Assembly (NCBI GenBank): GCA_947498985.1
Contig: CANMMF010000011.1
Coordinates: 79,722 to 143,721, forward strand
From: an uncultured Paracoccaceae bacterium
GTDB taxonomy: Bacteria; Pseudomonadota; Alphaproteobacteria; Rhodobacterales; Rhodobacteraceae
Direction: 5' to 3'
Length of the DNA stretch: 64,000 nt
Part shown: piece by piece, positions 16,464 to 25,858 of the stretch
Layout: every line of letters starts with the position of its first letter
Numbering within the stretch: position 1 is the stretch's first letter
Translations under genes and position numbers: made by a program
Notes under the pieces: model-generated
The model's input: the letters and a program-made list of their open reading frames with translations, nothing else
What the model was told of the DNA's origin: nothing
Database searches by the model: none

Positions 16464-16720
16464 CGGGAGACGGTGGCAGGGACCGCTCCGGGAGGCAAGA
16501 TGCGCATGCCGAATTCTTATGCAAATCGCGGCCTTTGGCACGCCCGGAGACCGTCACCAAAGGCGCGCGGCCCCCTGCCCTTGTCCGCCGCGCGCCCCGC
16601 AGGATATGCTGCGTCTGCGCTGCTGCAGCGCGGCGAATTGACAGCGACATAATATTTCGAATAGACCTCTCGCAACGCAAGAAGATTGCGCTACGTGATT
16701 CACGATGGATGGAGCCTTTC

Positions 16721-18718
16721 ATGACCGACGCCCCGCACCGCGACACACCTGTCGATGAGGCCCCTCGGCAGGCTGACCGGCCTTGGCTGATCCGCACCTA
16801 TGCCGGGCACTCCACCGCCGAGAAATCCAACGCGCTTTATCGCGGCAACCTTGCCAAAGGGCAGACCGGGCTTTCCGTCGCTTTCGATCTGCCGACACAG
16901 ACGGGCTATGACAGCGACCACATCCTGAGCAGGGGCGAGGTCGGCAAGGTCGGCGTCCCGGTCAGCCATCTGGGCGACATGCGCACGCTCTTCCGGGACA
17001 TCCCGCTGGAGCAGATGAACACCTCGATGACGATCAACGCGACGGCGCCCTGGCTGCTGGCGCTCTATATCGCGGTGGCCGAGGAACAGGGCGCGGATGT
17101 CGCGGCCCTCCAGGGCACGGTGCAGAACGACCTGATCAAGGAATATCTCAGCCGCGGCACCTATATCTGCCCGCCGGAACCGAGTCTGAAGATGATCGGG
17201 GACGTGGCGGAATACTGCTATACCCATGTGCCCAAATGGAACCCGATGAACGTGTGTTCCTATCACCTGCAGGAGGCCGGGGCCACGCCGGAGCAGGAAC
17301 TGGCCTTTGCGCTCGCCACCGCCATCGCGGTGCTGGACGAGTTGCGCCCGCGCGTCGATGCCGCCGATTTCCCGGCGCTTTGCGGGCGGATCTCGTTCTT
17401 CGTGAATGCGGGCATCCGCTTCGTGACCGAGATGTGCAAGATGCGCGCCTTTGTCGATCTCTGGGACGAGATCCTTCTGGAACGCTACGGCGTCGAGAAC
17501 CCGAAATTCCGCCGCTTCCGTTATGGCGTGCAGGTCAACAGCCTCGGCCTGACCGAGCAGCAGCCCGAAAACAACGTCTACCGCATCCTGATCGAGATGC
17601 TCGCTGTGACGCTGTCGAAAAAGGCCCGCGCGCGCGCCGTGCAGCTGCCTGCCTGGAACGAGGCGCTGGGTCTGCCGCGCCCCTGGGACCAGCAATGGTC
17701 GATGCGCATGCAGCAGATCCTGGCCTATGAGACCGACCTGCTGGAGTTCGACGATCTCTTCGAGGGCAACCCGGCGGTCGATCGCAAGGTCGAGGCCCTG
17801 AAAGACGGCGCCCGGGCGGAGCTTGGCAATATCGGATCCATGGGGGGGGCCATCGGCGCGATCGAGTATATGAAGGGCCGTCTGGTCGACAGCAATGCAG
17901 AGCGGGTAAACCGCGTGGAGCGGGCGGAGACCACGGTGGTCGGCGTGAACGCCTGGGTCGAGAGTGAGCCCAGCCCGCTGATGGGTGAGGATGGTGGTAT
18001 CATGGTGGTCGATCCTTCCGTCGAGCAGGACCAGATCGCGCGGCTGGACGCCTGGCGCGCGGAGCGCGATCCGGAGGCTGTGGCCGAAGCGCTGGCCGCC
18101 CTGCGAGAGGCCGCCCGCGACGGGCGCAACGTGATGCCGCCCTCCATCGCCTGCGCCAGGGCGGGGGTCACAACCGGCGAATGGGCGGGCGAGATGCGCG
18201 CCATTCACGGCGAATACCGCGCGCCCACCGGGGTGTCGAAAAGCCCCTCCAACAAGACCGAAGGGCTGGATGACATCCGCGCCGCGGTGGACGCGGTCAG
18301 CGACACGCTGGGACGGCGGCTGAAATTCCTGGTCGGCAAGCCGGGGCTCGACGGGCATTCCAACGGCGCCGAACAGATCGCCTTCCGCGCCCGCGATTGC
18401 GGGATGGAGATCGACTACGAAGGCATTCGCCTCACGCCGGAACAGATCGTGCAGGCAGCCGAGGACGGCGCGCATGTGCTTGGGCTCTCGATCCTGTCGG
18501 GCTCGCATATTCCGCTGGTCGAGGATGTCATGGCACGTCTGCGCACAGCCGGGCTCAACGTGCCCGTCATTGTCGGCGGGATCATCCCCGATGAAGATGC
18601 CGCCCGGTTGCGCGCCATGGGGGTCGCCAAGGTCTACACACCCAAGGATTTCGAACTCAACGCGATCATGCGGGACATCGTCACGCTCGTGGATCCGAAG
18701 GCCGTCGCGGCAGAGTGA
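16721..18718 (+). CDS. ecm: Ethylmalonyl-CoA mutase (coenzyme B12 dependent)
   Basis: Converts (2R)-ethylmalonyl-CoA to methylsuccinyl-CoA in the ethylmalonyl-CoA pathway; older databases call it MeaA. It is 665 residues long with an N-terminal mutase barrel (RTYAGHSTAEKSNALYR, FDLPTQTGYDSDH) and a C-terminal cobalamin domain carrying the DxHxxG motif in GLDGHSNG (about residue 543), the SILSGSH loop and VIVGGIIP. GGAG lies six bases before the chosen ATG; an in-frame ATG four codons upstream is possible. A perfect TTGACA hexamer at 16638-16643 may be its -35 element. A terminator follows. Confidence 0.95.
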   Translation: MTDAPHRDTPVDEAPRQADRPWLIRTYAGHSTAEKSNALYRGNLAKGQTGLSVAFDLPTQTGYDSDHILSRGEVGKVGVPVSHLGDMRTLFRDIPLEQMNTSMTINATAPWLLALYIAVAEEQGADVAALQGTVQNDLIKEYLSRGTYICPPEPSLKMIGDVAEYCYTHVPKWNPMNVCSYHLQEAGATPEQELAFALATAIAVLDELRPRVDAADFPALCGRISFFVNAGIRFVTEMCKMRAFVDLWDEILLERYGVENPKFRRFRYGVQVNSLGLTEQQPENNVYRILIEMLAVTLSKKARARAVQLPAWNEALGLPRPWDQQWSMRMQQILAYETDLLEFDDLFEGNPAVDRKVEALKDGARAELGNIGSMGGAIGAIEYMKGRLVDSNAERVNRVERAETTVVGVNAWVESEPSPLMGEDGGIMVVDPSVEQDQIARLDAWRAERDPEAVAEALAALREAARDGRNVMPPSIACARAGVTTGEWAGEMRAIHGEYRAPTGVSKSPSNKTEGLDDIRAAVDAVSDTLGRRLKFLVGKPGLDGHSNGAEQIAFRARDCGMEIDYEGIRLTPEQIVQAAEDGAHVLGLSILSGSHIPLVEDVMARLRTAGLNVPVIVGGIIPDEDAARLRAMGVAKVYTPKDFELNAIMRDIVTLVDPKAVAAE

Positions 18719-18742
18719 GACGGCCCAAGGCGCAGGACAAGG

Positions 18743-18770
18743 ACGGGCCCCGGCGGACCCGTTTTTCTTT
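18743..18770 (+). terminator. Rho-independent terminator of ecm
   Basis: Hairpin ACGGGCCC/GGACCCGT (one mismatch) directly followed by TTTTTCTTT, 25 bases after the ecm stop. The rest of the 330-bp gap up to the H-NS-like gene is relatively AT-rich, holds no gene and must contain that gene's promoter. Confidence 0.72.
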
Positions 18771-19048
18771 GGCGATCCTGTGCCATTTCGAATAGTTCCA
18801 TGACATATCCGAAACGGCGAATTGCGCCGCACGCCAAATCGGAAACGTGCGGGCTGGCATTCCAATCGGTCGATGTGTGATTGTACGAAACTGGCGAATT
18901 CCCGCTCACGCAGAGTGAAATAGCGCTGATTAGCGTCAGATTTACCATTCGGTAAGTGTTTTTCGGACAATTGAGCCTCTGTCACAATGTAATGGCTTGC
19001 ATGGTCCGGGCAAATTTCTAAAACAGACGAAAACAGGGAAGGAAAACC

Positions 19049-19357
19049 ATGAAACTCGATCTTGAAACTCTCTCGCGTGACGAGTTGAAACAGTTGATCA
19101 CCGACGCTCAAAAAGCACTGAAGACGGTGGATGCGCGTCGCAGAGGCGAAGCCAAGCGCGCCGCCGAAAAGGTCGCCAAGGAATACGGCTATTCGCTCGA
19201 CGAGATTGTGACCGCGCCGAACAAAGGCTCCAAAGGTGTTGCGAAATTCGCCAATCCCGCCGATGCCAGCCAGACCTGGACCGGCCGCGGCCGCAAACCC
19301 AACTGGGTGGTCGATGCGCTGAAGGCGGGCAAGTCTCTGGACGACATGGCGATTTGA
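19049..19357 (+). CDS. H-NS family histone-like nucleoid protein (HvrA type)
   Basis: A 102-residue DNA-binding protein. The N-terminal half is a coiled-coil oligomerisation segment rich in Lys, Ala and Glu. The C-terminal domain carries the H-NS signature [12 protein letters not shown]. In Rhodobacter the HvrA member of this family tunes photosynthesis and nitrogen genes; here it is probably a general silencer of AT-rich DNA. A GGAAGGAAAA site precedes the ATG. deoD follows 28 bases later and could be cotranscribed. Confidence 0.88.
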   Translation: MKLDLETLSRDELKQLITDAQKALKTVDARRRGEAKRAAEKVAKEYGYSLDEIVTAPNKGSKGVAKFANPADASQTWTGRGRKPNWVVDALKAGKSLDDMAI

Positions 19358-19385
19358 GCCGGACCAGCAAGAGGAGCGCGCAGCA

Positions 19386-20090
19386 ATGACGGTTCATATC
19401 GGGGCCGAACCCGGACAAATCGCCGAAACGGTTCTGATGCCCGGGGATCCGTTGCGCGCCCAATGGGCGGCTGAAAACTATCTGGAAAACGCAGAATGTG
19501 TGAACCGCGTGCGCGGCATGCTTGGGTTCACCGGGACCTACAAAGGCAACCGCGTCACGATCCACGGGTCGGGCATGGGCATGCCAAGCCTGTCGATCTA
19601 TGCCAACGAGCTGATCCGCGATTACGGCGCCAAGACGCTCATTCGGATCGGCTCCTGCGGGGCAATGCAAAAGCACATCGGTATTCGCGATGTCATTATC
19701 GCGATGACCGCGTCGACACTCTCCACCCCGTCGCGGGGGCTCTTTCGGGAATTGAGCTTTGCGCCCTGCGCCGATTACGGTCTCTTGCGGGCTGCGGCAG
19801 ATGTCGCGGCAAAACGCGGGGTGCCGACCCATGTGGGCGGGATCTATTCGTCGGACGTCTTCTACGACGAACGCCCGGACCTCAACGAGCAGATGGTGCG
19901 CCACGGAGTTCTGGGGGTCGAGATGGAAGCGGCGGAGCTTTACACGGTTGCGGCGCGCTACGGCGCGCGGGCCCTGGCCGTGCTGACCGTCTCCGACCAT
20001 CTGATCACCGAAGAGGCGTTGCCGTCAGAAGACCGCGAGCGGTCGTTTGGCGATATGGTCGAGATCGCGCTGGAGGCCGCGTTCAGCTGA
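19386..20090 (+). CDS. deoD: Purine-nucleoside phosphorylase (DeoD type)
   Basis: Phosphorolysis of purine nucleosides to base and (deoxy)ribose 1-phosphate, in the hexameric bacterial family (234 residues). Motifs: [18 protein letters not shown] (phosphate binding), [34 protein letters not shown] and the catalytic Asp in [13 protein letters not shown] precedes the ATG. It converges with the sulfonate operon on the opposite strand, 56 bases away. Confidence 0.95.
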   Translation: MTVHIGAEPGQIAETVLMPGDPLRAQWAAENYLENAECVNRVRGMLGFTGTYKGNRVTIHGSGMGMPSLSIYANELIRDYGAKTLIRIGSCGAMQKHIGIRDVIIAMTASTLSTPSRGLFRELSFAPCADYGLLRAAADVAAKRGVPTHVGGIYSSDVFYDERPDLNEQMVRHGVLGVEMEAAELYTVAARYGARALAVLTVSDHLITEEALPSEDRERSFGDMVEIALEAAFS

Positions 20091-20146
20091 TCGCCGCGGG
20101 CGCTCGGGCGTGCCGTGCGACAGCCGGTGCGCGGAAAGGCCGTCTC

Positions 20147-21250
20147 TCAGCGCTCAAGCGCCGTCAGATCGGTGACGCCGGTCTGCGCCATCGCGATGCT
20201 CAGCTCTGACGTGATCACCTCGAAGAGCCGCTGCAGACCCTCCTCGCCCGCCGCGGCAATGGCGAACTGCCAGACGCGGCCCAGAAAGGCGAAGTCCGCG
20301 CCTTGCACAAAGCTTTTCAGCACGTCCTCGCCGCCGCGCAGCCCGCTGTCGAAAAAGACCGGTGTGTCGGGGCCGAGAGCGTCGCGGATCTCGGCAAGGG
20401 CGGTGATCGGCGCCGGGGCCGCTTCAAGCTGGCGCGCGCCGTGGCTGGAGACCTGCACCGCGTCCACGCCTTCGCTGGCAAGCCGCGTCGCGTCCTCCAC
20501 ATCCAGAACGCCCTTGACCACAAGCTTGCCGCGCCAGGTGTCGCGCAGGCGTTTGAGGGTGTCCCAGTCGGCCTTTGCACGGCTTTCGGTGCGGTCGAAA
20601 CTGTAGCCCGGCATCTCGAAATTGGCCATTTGCGGCCGTCCCCGCGCCAGCGTGGTCAGCGAATATTCCGGATGCAGGGCGAAATCGACAAACTGCCGAG
20701 GCCCGATGCGGAACGGCATCGTGAAGCCATGGCGCAGCTCTCGCGGACGGCGGCCCACCTCGGGCACGTCCACGGTCAGGATCAGCACCTCATAGCCCGC
20801 GTCCTGCGCGCGCTGCACCAGCCTGAAGGTGCCGACCCCGTCGCCGCTGAAATAGAGCTGGAACCAGGCATGGCCCCCGGCCGTCTCGATCATCCGTTCC
20901 ATGGGTGAGGACGCGACGGTCGAGACACCCAGCGGGATCCGGTGCTTTGCCGCCAGCCGCGCCAGCATGTCGTCCGCCCCGGGCCAGCTAAGATTACACA
21001 TGCCCATCGGCGCGATCCCGAAAGGGCGCCCGGCGGTTTGTCCGAAAAGCGGCACCTCAAGCGACCGCGTGCTCACATCACGCAGGATGCGCGGGCGCAA
21101 CGGCACCGCGTCCAAAGCGGCGCGGGCCCGGCGCGCGCCCGCCTCATTGCCCGCCGCACCGTCGATATAGTCGAAGACCATCCACGGCAGGCGTCGGCGC
21201 GCCAGACGGCGTGCATCCTCGGTAGAGTGAATGCGCGCCGCCCGGCTCAT
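20147..21250 (-). CDS. FMN-dependent L-2-hydroxyacid dehydrogenase, candidate sulfolactate dehydrogenase
   Basis: LldD/glycolate oxidase family, 367 residues. FMN and active-site residues are intact: QLYF at 131-134, TVDVP at 159-163, K246, the base H270 and R273 in SSHGARQLE, DSGLRGG at 301-307 and LGR at 323-325. The Asn and Asp common in SNHGxRQLD are replaced by Ser and Glu. It is the last gene of the DHPS operon, three bases after comE. HpsN yields (R)-sulfolactate, which is L-configured because of CIP priority, matching the stereo-preference of this family. No ComC or SlcC gene is nearby, so I infer that it oxidises sulfolactate to sulfopyruvate. The closest generic label is L-lactate dehydrogenase. 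Confidence 0.8.
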   Translation of the reverse strand: MSRAARIHSTEDARRLARRRLPWMVFDYIDGAAGNEAGARRARAALDAVPLRPRILRDVSTRSLEVPLFGQTAGRPFGIAPMGMCNLSWPGADDMLARLAAKHRIPLGVSTVASSPMERMIETAGGHAWFQLYFSGDGVGTFRLVQRAQDAGYEVLILTVDVPEVGRRPRELRHGFTMPFRIGPRQFVDFALHPEYSLTTLARGRPQMANFEMPGYSFDRTESRAKADWDTLKRLRDTWRGKLVVKGVLDVEDATRLASEGVDAVQVSSHGARQLEAAPAPITALAEIRDALGPDTPVFFDSGLRGGEDVLKSFVQGADFAFLGRVWQFAIAAAGEEGLQRLFEVITSELSIAMAQTGVTDLTALER

Positions 21251-21253
21251 GAT

Positions 21254-21808
21254 CTACGCCTGCACCGCTTTCATGAAGCGGTCGCGGATGACCACCGGGT
21301 CCATGGTGATCACCGGCAGCTTGATATTGCCGCTGTCGCATTTGCAGATGATGATCGTCATCTCGTCGCTGTCGATGGCCTCCTGCAGCACCGGACCGAG
21401 ATCGCGGTCCTGCACCTCGACCACGTTCTCGCAACCGCAGGCCCGGGCCACCGCCGTCAGCGAGGTTTTCTTGCCCGCATAGGTCGGCTGGTCGCCGGTG
21501 GAGCCATAAGACCCGTTGTCGATGATCAGCAGCGTGTAGTTGCCGGTGGCGTTGTTGGCGATGGTCGGCAGCGTGCCGAGATTGGTCAGCACCGACCCGT
21601 CGCCGTCGATGGAAATCACCGGCTTGTCCTGTGCCAGTGCCAGACCAAAGCCGATGGAGGAGGACAGACCCATGGTGCCCAGCATGTAGAAATTCGTTGG
21701 CTGGTCGTCGATCATGTGCAGCTCCTGGCTCGGCAGGCCGATATTGCACACGACAAGGTGGTCGCGGATGATGGGCGCGATCTCGCGCAGGATTTCAGAG
21801 CGGATCAT
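21254..21808 (-). CDS. comE: Sulfopyruvate decarboxylase, beta subunit
   Basis: TPP-binding subunit of sulfopyruvate decarboxylase, which converts sulfopyruvate to sulfoacetaldehyde. It has 184 residues starting MIRSEILREIAP. The thiamine diphosphate motif begins with GDGSVLTNLG and ends with IIDNGSYGSTG. The start overlaps the comD stop in an ATGA, as expected for two subunits of one enzyme. ComE can be confused with the C-terminal half of phosphonopyruvate decarboxylase, but the split gene and the neighbours favour sulfopyruvate. Confidence 0.88.
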   Translation of the reverse strand: MIRSEILREIAPIIRDHLVVCNIGLPSQELHMIDDQPTNFYMLGTMGLSSSIGFGLALAQDKPVISIDGDGSVLTNLGTLPTIANNATGNYTLLIIDNGSYGSTGDQPTYAGKKTSLTAVARACGCENVVEVQDRDLGPVLQEAIDSDEMTIIICKCDSGNIKLPVITMDPVVIRDRFMKAVQA

Positions 21809-22311
21809 TGGTCGCCATAGCCTCCCCAGAAATTGGCATCGGTTAGGATGGCCACGGGTTTGTTGCACATGAAGGTGTATTTCAGGATGTTGTCGAACTC
21901 TTCGACATCCTTCTGCCAGTGGAAGTGGTAGGTGGGGATGTTCATCTGCGCCAGCAGCGCCTTGGTATGCACCGCCATCTCGACCTGGCAGGCTACCGGC
22001 TCTCGCAGCTCTCCGCGATAGGAGATCAGCATCGGCAGCGGCATGCGATAGTACTGGATCAGCGTGGCCAGCGTGTTGATCGTGACGCCGATGGCGGTGT
22101 TCTGCATGATGATGGCGGGGCGTTTGCCGCCCATCCATGCACCGGCGCAAAGCCCCATGCCCTCGTCTTCCTTGTTGGAGGGGATGTGGAAGATCTCGTC
22201 GCGCTGGTCAATCTCGTCGATCACACCGGCCAGTTGCTTGCAGGGCACGGTGGTCACGAACGACACGCCATTGGCCACCAGATCGTCGGTGATGCGTTTG
22301 TCTATGTTCAT
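21805..22311 (-). CDS. comD: Sulfopyruvate decarboxylase, alpha subunit
   Basis: Pyrimidine-domain subunit of the TPP enzyme, 168 residues. The activating Glu lies in the SNKEDEGMGLCAG stretch, and PCKQLAGVIDE is typical of the sulfo/phosphonopyruvate decarboxylase group. It forms the active site together with ComE encoded immediately downstream. It lies 42 bases after uspA in the same operon. Confidence 0.88.
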   Translation of the reverse strand: MNIDKRITDDLVANGVSFVTTVPCKQLAGVIDEIDQRDEIFHIPSNKEDEGMGLCAGAWMGGKRPAIIMQNTAIGVTINTLATLIQYYRMPLPMLISYRGELREPVACQVEMAVHTKALLAQMNIPTYHFHWQKDVEEFDNILKYTFMCNKPVAILTDANFWGGYGDQ

Positions 22312-22353
22312 CGGGTTTTGGCTTTCGTAGGTCAGGAACGGGCGGGTTCGGGA

Positions 22354-22764
22354 TCAGGTGGTGCGCACCACATGCACGTCGCAATGGGCGTGCTGCACGA
22401 CGCGGGCGGCGGTGGAGCCAAGCAGGTAGTCGCGAAACCCCGGCTTGTGAGAGCCCATGACGACGCAATCGGCGTCTTCGCTTTCGGCCACGTCGATGAT
22501 CGTGCGCGAGCTGTGACCGCGTTTCATCATGGCCGTGACACCATCGAGCGGGGCCACCCGCTCTTCGAGCCGGGTGCGGGCGGATTCGTAAGCGGCACGC
22601 AGCATGTCTTCGTCGAGATAGGCAGCAACGGAGCCGTCGGGGGCCTCGTAGACGTGCAGGGCGACGATCTGCCCCCCCTCGGCCTGCAGGGCGCGGGCCA
22701 CTTCGAGGGTCTTGTCGGCAATGCCGTGGTCAAGGGCCATCGGAACGAGGATCTTCTTGTACAT
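22354..22764 (-). CDS. Universal stress protein A family protein
   Basis: A 136-residue single-domain UspA protein. The ATP-binding motif G2xG9xG(S/T) is seen in GSHKPGFRDYLLGSTAARV. It begins with KKILVPMALD, as usual in the family. It sits inside the DHPS operon between the zinc dehydrogenase and comD, so it is coexpressed with sulfonate catabolism. Small UspA genes often ride in TRAP transporter operons and may sense ATP for transport. Its role here is unknown. Confidence 0.9.
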   Translation of the reverse strand: MYKKILVPMALDHGIADKTLEVARALQAEGGQIVALHVYEAPDGSVAAYLDEDMLRAAYESARTRLEERVAPLDGVTAMMKRGHSSRTIIDVAESEDADCVVMGSHKPGFRDYLLGSTAARVVQHAHCDVHVVRTT

Positions 22765-22809
22765 GTCATGTCTCCTTTGCCAATTGTGGGGACTGTGCCG
22801 CTGCCGGCA

Positions 22810-23790
22810 TCACGCCCAGGGGTGCAAAACGATTTTCGGGGCGGCGACGCGCCCCGCGCGCAGATCGGCAAACGCCGCGGGCCCGGCATCAAGGTCGCGC
22901 GTCTCGATCCAGTCGAGCGGTCCGAGCCGCCCTTCGAATATCGCCTGCGCGGTCTCGCGAAAATCCCGCGCGGTGTAGGTATAGGTGCCGATGAACGTGA
23001 TCTCCTGCAGGGTCAGGCGGCGCACGTCGATGCCGCCCGCGTCCTCGCCAAGCCCGATATGCAGGATCACGCCCCCGGGCCGGGCGGCGGCGGAGGCGGC
23101 CGCGCGGGTCGCGGCATAGCCCACCGCATCGACCACCAGCCCGAACTGGCCCTTGGCGTCGCCGCGCACATCGAGCCCGCAGCGCTCGGTGAGGAAGGCC
23201 GCGCGGGTCGCGTTGGGCTCCACGATCGTGACCTCGTCAGCGCCCTGCGCCTTGAGCGACAAGGCCGCCGCCAGACCGATGGCGCCGCCGCCCAGCACCA
23301 GCGCATCGCGCGCGGCCTCCGGGTGCAGCGCCTCGAGGCCCAGCCGCACCGCGTGCCAGCTGACGGCAATCGGCTCTGCCAGCGCGGCCTTGTCGAGCGA
23401 CACGGCGTCGGGCACCGGCACGAGGTTATCCTCGGGCATGGTGATGTATTGCGCAAACGCGCCTTCCCTCGGCATCATCGAGATGATCTGGCGATCCGGG
23501 CACAGGTTCTCCCGCCCGGTCTTGCAGGCCGGGCAGCTGCCGCAATGCACCAGCGGGTTCACGGTGACACGCGCCCCGCGCCGGGGGCCCGCGGCGATCA
23601 CGCCCGCCGCTTCATGGCCCAGGATCAAGGGGGCCGGGCGGCGCGCGTCATGGCCAAGATAGGCGTGCATGTCCGAGCCGCAGATGCCCACCGCATCGAC
23701 GCGGATCAGCAGCTCCCCCGCTGCCGGGTCGGGATCGGGGCGGGTGTGGATGCCCAGCGTCTCGACACCCTCATAGACCATCGCCTTCAT
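22810..23790 (-). CDS. Zinc-dependent alcohol dehydrogenase, HpsO/HpsP-type DHPS 2-dehydrogenase
   Basis: Medium-chain zinc dehydrogenase of 326 residues. Catalytic zinc ligands are in GICGSDMHAYLG and LGHEAAG; structural zinc cysteines are in HCGSCPACKTGRENLC; the cofactor loop is VLGGGAIGLA. In DHPS degradation a pair of 2-dehydrogenases (HpsO and HpsP) racemises DHPS through the 2-keto form so that HpsN can use both enantiomers. One of this kind and an SDR are adjacent here with a four-base overlap. I do not assign which is O and which is P. Confidence 0.82.
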   Translation of the reverse strand: MKAMVYEGVETLGIHTRPDPDPAAGELLIRVDAVGICGSDMHAYLGHDARRPAPLILGHEAAGVIAAGPRRGARVTVNPLVHCGSCPACKTGRENLCPDRQIISMMPREGAFAQYITMPEDNLVPVPDAVSLDKAALAEPIAVSWHAVRLGLEALHPEAARDALVLGGGAIGLAAALSLKAQGADEVTIVEPNATRAAFLTERCGLDVRGDAKGQFGLVVDAVGYAATRAAASAAARPGGVILHIGLGEDAGGIDVRRLTLQEITFIGTYTYTARDFRETAQAIFEGRLGPLDWIETRDLDAGPAAFADLRAGRVAAPKIVLHPWA

Positions 23791-24548
23791 TTCGCGGTGA
23801 ACCCCCCGTCAACCATCAGCACCTGCCCGGTCACGTAAGCCGAGGCGTCGGAGCACAAAAACAGCAGCGGCCCGATCATGTCGTCCATCCGCCCGTTACG
23901 CCCGATGCAGGTCTGCGCGGCGTTGCGGTCGGCGCGCTCGGGATCGGCAAAGACCGCCTGCGTAAGCTCGGTCGGAAAAAAGCCCGGCCCGATGGCGTTG
24001 GTGTTGATGCCGTCCCGCGACCACGCCTGTGCCATGGCGCGCGTCATCTGCGCGATGCCGCCCTTGGTGGTGCCATAGGCCATGCCGCCCGGAAAGGCGC
24101 GCGCGCTCTGCAAAGAGGCAAACTGCACGATCCGCCCCCAGCCTTTCGCCTTCATCGCAGGCACCAGCGCCTGGCTGAGAAAGAACGGCGCGGTCAGGTT
24201 CAGCGCAAGCGACATGTCCCAGCCATCCGGCGTGACCTCGTCGGCGGGCTGGCGGGTGTTGATGCCCGCCGCATGAACGACGATATCCGGCGCGCCGAAC
24301 GGCTCGGCCACGGCCTCTGCCAGCTCGGGCAAGGCCTCGCGCAGCGACAGATCCGCCGTCACCGCGGCGGCATTGGCCCCGACGCCGGAGCGCCATTCGG
24401 CCAGCGCCTCCTTGCGGCGCGCCACACCGACGACGCGCGCCCCCGCGGCGGCCAGAACCGTGGCCGCCTGTTGCCCCAGCCCGGAGCTGGCCCCGGTGAC
24501 GCAGGCCACGCGACCGCTCAGGTCGAAAAGGCCGCGCGGATCATTCAT
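23787..24548 (-). CDS. Short-chain dehydrogenase, HpsO/HpsP-type DHPS 2-dehydrogenase
   Basis: Classical SDR of 253 residues: cofactor loop TGASSGLGQQAA, the VHAAGIN stretch, and catalytic Ser (FASLQSA) with YGTTK. NAD(P)-dependent oxidation of a secondary alcohol is expected. Its start overlaps the hpsN stop by eight bases and its stop overlaps the zinc dehydrogenase start by four, a tight translational chain. With its neighbour it most likely interconverts (S)- and (R)-DHPS. Generic annotation would call it a gluconate or 3-oxoacyl-ACP reductase. Confidence 0.82.
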   Translation of the reverse strand: MNDPRGLFDLSGRVACVTGASSGLGQQAATVLAAAGARVVGVARRKEALAEWRSGVGANAAAVTADLSLREALPELAEAVAEPFGAPDIVVHAAGINTRQPADEVTPDGWDMSLALNLTAPFFLSQALVPAMKAKGWGRIVQFASLQSARAFPGGMAYGTTKGGIAQMTRAMAQAWSRDGINTNAIGPGFFPTELTQAVFADPERADRNAAQTCIGRNGRMDDMIGPLLFLCSDASAYVTGQVLMVDGGFTAK

Positions 24549-25848
24549 CGACGGTCAGGTCGAACGACTCGTCGGGGTAATACTTGTAAAGGCGCGCATC
24601 GGCGGCGCGCGCGTGCCCTTCCATGCCTTCCAAACGGCTGATGCGGGCAGTGGCCTCAGCAACCGGCTTGGCGCCGTCCCGCGTGGCCCGCTGCCAGGTC
24701 ACGATCTTCATGTATTTGTGCACGCTGAGCCCGCCGGTGTAGTTGGCCGCCCCCGAGGTTGGCAGCACGTGGTTGGTGCCCGCCGCCTTGTCGCCATAAG
24801 CCACCGTGGTCTCTTCGCCCAGAAAGAGCGAGCCGTAGCAGGTCAGCCGGCCCAGCCACCAGTCGAGATCGGCCGCCTGCACTGTCAGGTGCTCGGGCGC
24901 GTAATCATCCGAGGTCTGCGCCATCTCCTCGCGGTCGGAACAAACGATGACCTCGGCATAGTCGCGCCACGCGGCGGCGGCGTTCTGGGCGTTCACCTCC
25001 GGCAGATCGTCAATCAGGCCGGGGACCAGCTCCATCACCTTTTCGGCCAGCGCCCGGTCATCGGTGACCAGCCAGACGGGCGAGTTGTAGCCATGCTCGG
25101 CCTGGCTCACCAGATCGGTGGCCACGATGAAGGGATCGGCGGTCTTGTCGGCGAGGATCAGGCTGTCGGTGGGGCCCGCGATCATGTCGATGCCCACGCG
25201 GCCAAAAAGCGAACGCTTGGCTTCGGCCACAAACTGGTTGCCCGGCCCGACCAGGATATTGGCCTTGGGCAGCCCGAAGAGCCCGTAGGTCATGGCGGCC
25301 ACGCCCTGCACGCCACCCATGGCGAGGATCTTGTCGGCGCCGCAATAATGCGCGGCATAGATGATCGCGGGCGCCACGCCGGTATCGGGGCGCGGCGGCG
25401 AACAGGCGGTGATGTGGCGGCAGCCCGCGACCTTGGCGGTGGTCACCGTCATGATCGCCGAGGCGATATGCGAATAGCGTCCGCCGGGCACGTAACAGCC
25501 CGCCGCGTCCACCGGGATCGCCTTTTGCCCCGCGATGAGCCCCGGCACGACCTCGACCTCGATATCGGCCACGGTGCCCTTCTGCGCCTCGGCGAATTTC
25601 CTGACATTGGCATGGCTGAAGCGAATGTCGGCTTTCAGCTTTTCCGGCACCAGCGCGGCTGCGGCCTCGATCTCTTCGGGGGTCAGTACGATGTTGCCGT
25701 CATACTTGTCGAACTTCGCCGCGTAGTCGAGCGCCGCCTGATCCCGGCCCGCCTCGATATCGGACAGGATCTCGGCCACGGTGGCCCGCACGTCAGAGGC
25801 ATCGGATTTCGCGGTCAGGGTCGCTTTTTTGAGGTAGTCTCGCGCCAT
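24541..25848 (-). CDS. hpsN: Sulfopropanediol 3-dehydrogenase (HpsN), a HisD paralogue
   Basis: NAD-dependent four-electron oxidation of (R)-DHPS to (R)-sulfolactate. The 435-residue protein has the histidinol dehydrogenase fold with the full metal and base set in register: Q249, H252, E319, H320, D353, H360 and H412. The C-terminal GLSVHKYMKIVTWQ region is of the HpsN type. The context settles the role: no his genes, a TRAP transporter upstream, two more dehydrogenases and sulfopyruvate decarboxylase downstream. Automated pipelines may label it HisD. The gene is ten bases after the TRAP large permease. Confidence 0.9.
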   Translation of the reverse strand: MARDYLKKATLTAKSDASDVRATVAEILSDIEAGRDQAALDYAAKFDKYDGNIVLTPEEIEAAAALVPEKLKADIRFSHANVRKFAEAQKGTVADIEVEVVPGLIAGQKAIPVDAAGCYVPGGRYSHIASAIMTVTTAKVAGCRHITACSPPRPDTGVAPAIIYAAHYCGADKILAMGGVQGVAAMTYGLFGLPKANILVGPGNQFVAEAKRSLFGRVGIDMIAGPTDSLILADKTADPFIVATDLVSQAEHGYNSPVWLVTDDRALAEKVMELVPGLIDDLPEVNAQNAAAAWRDYAEVIVCSDREEMAQTSDDYAPEHLTVQAADLDWWLGRLTCYGSLFLGEETTVAYGDKAAGTNHVLPTSGAANYTGGLSVHKYMKIVTWQRATRDGAKPVAEATARISRLEGMEGHARAADARLYKYYPDESFDLTVDE

Positions 25849-25858
25849 GGAGGGGGTC

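Noticed and set aside
16638..16667. Promoter of ecm with TTGACA -35 box
   Set aside because: The -35 hexamer is perfect, but no convincing -10 element lies 16-18 bases downstream, so it is only mentioned under ecm.
16700..19111. An 803-codon open frame on the minus strand opposite ecm
   Set aside because: Pure shadow of a high-GC gene: no ribosome site or domain, and ecm on the other strand is unambiguous.
24541..25848. Histidinol dehydrogenase HisD in a histidine operon
   Set aside because: No other his gene is present; the TRAP transporter, DHPS-type dehydrogenases and ComDE around it, and its GLSVHKYMK-type C terminus, point to HpsN.
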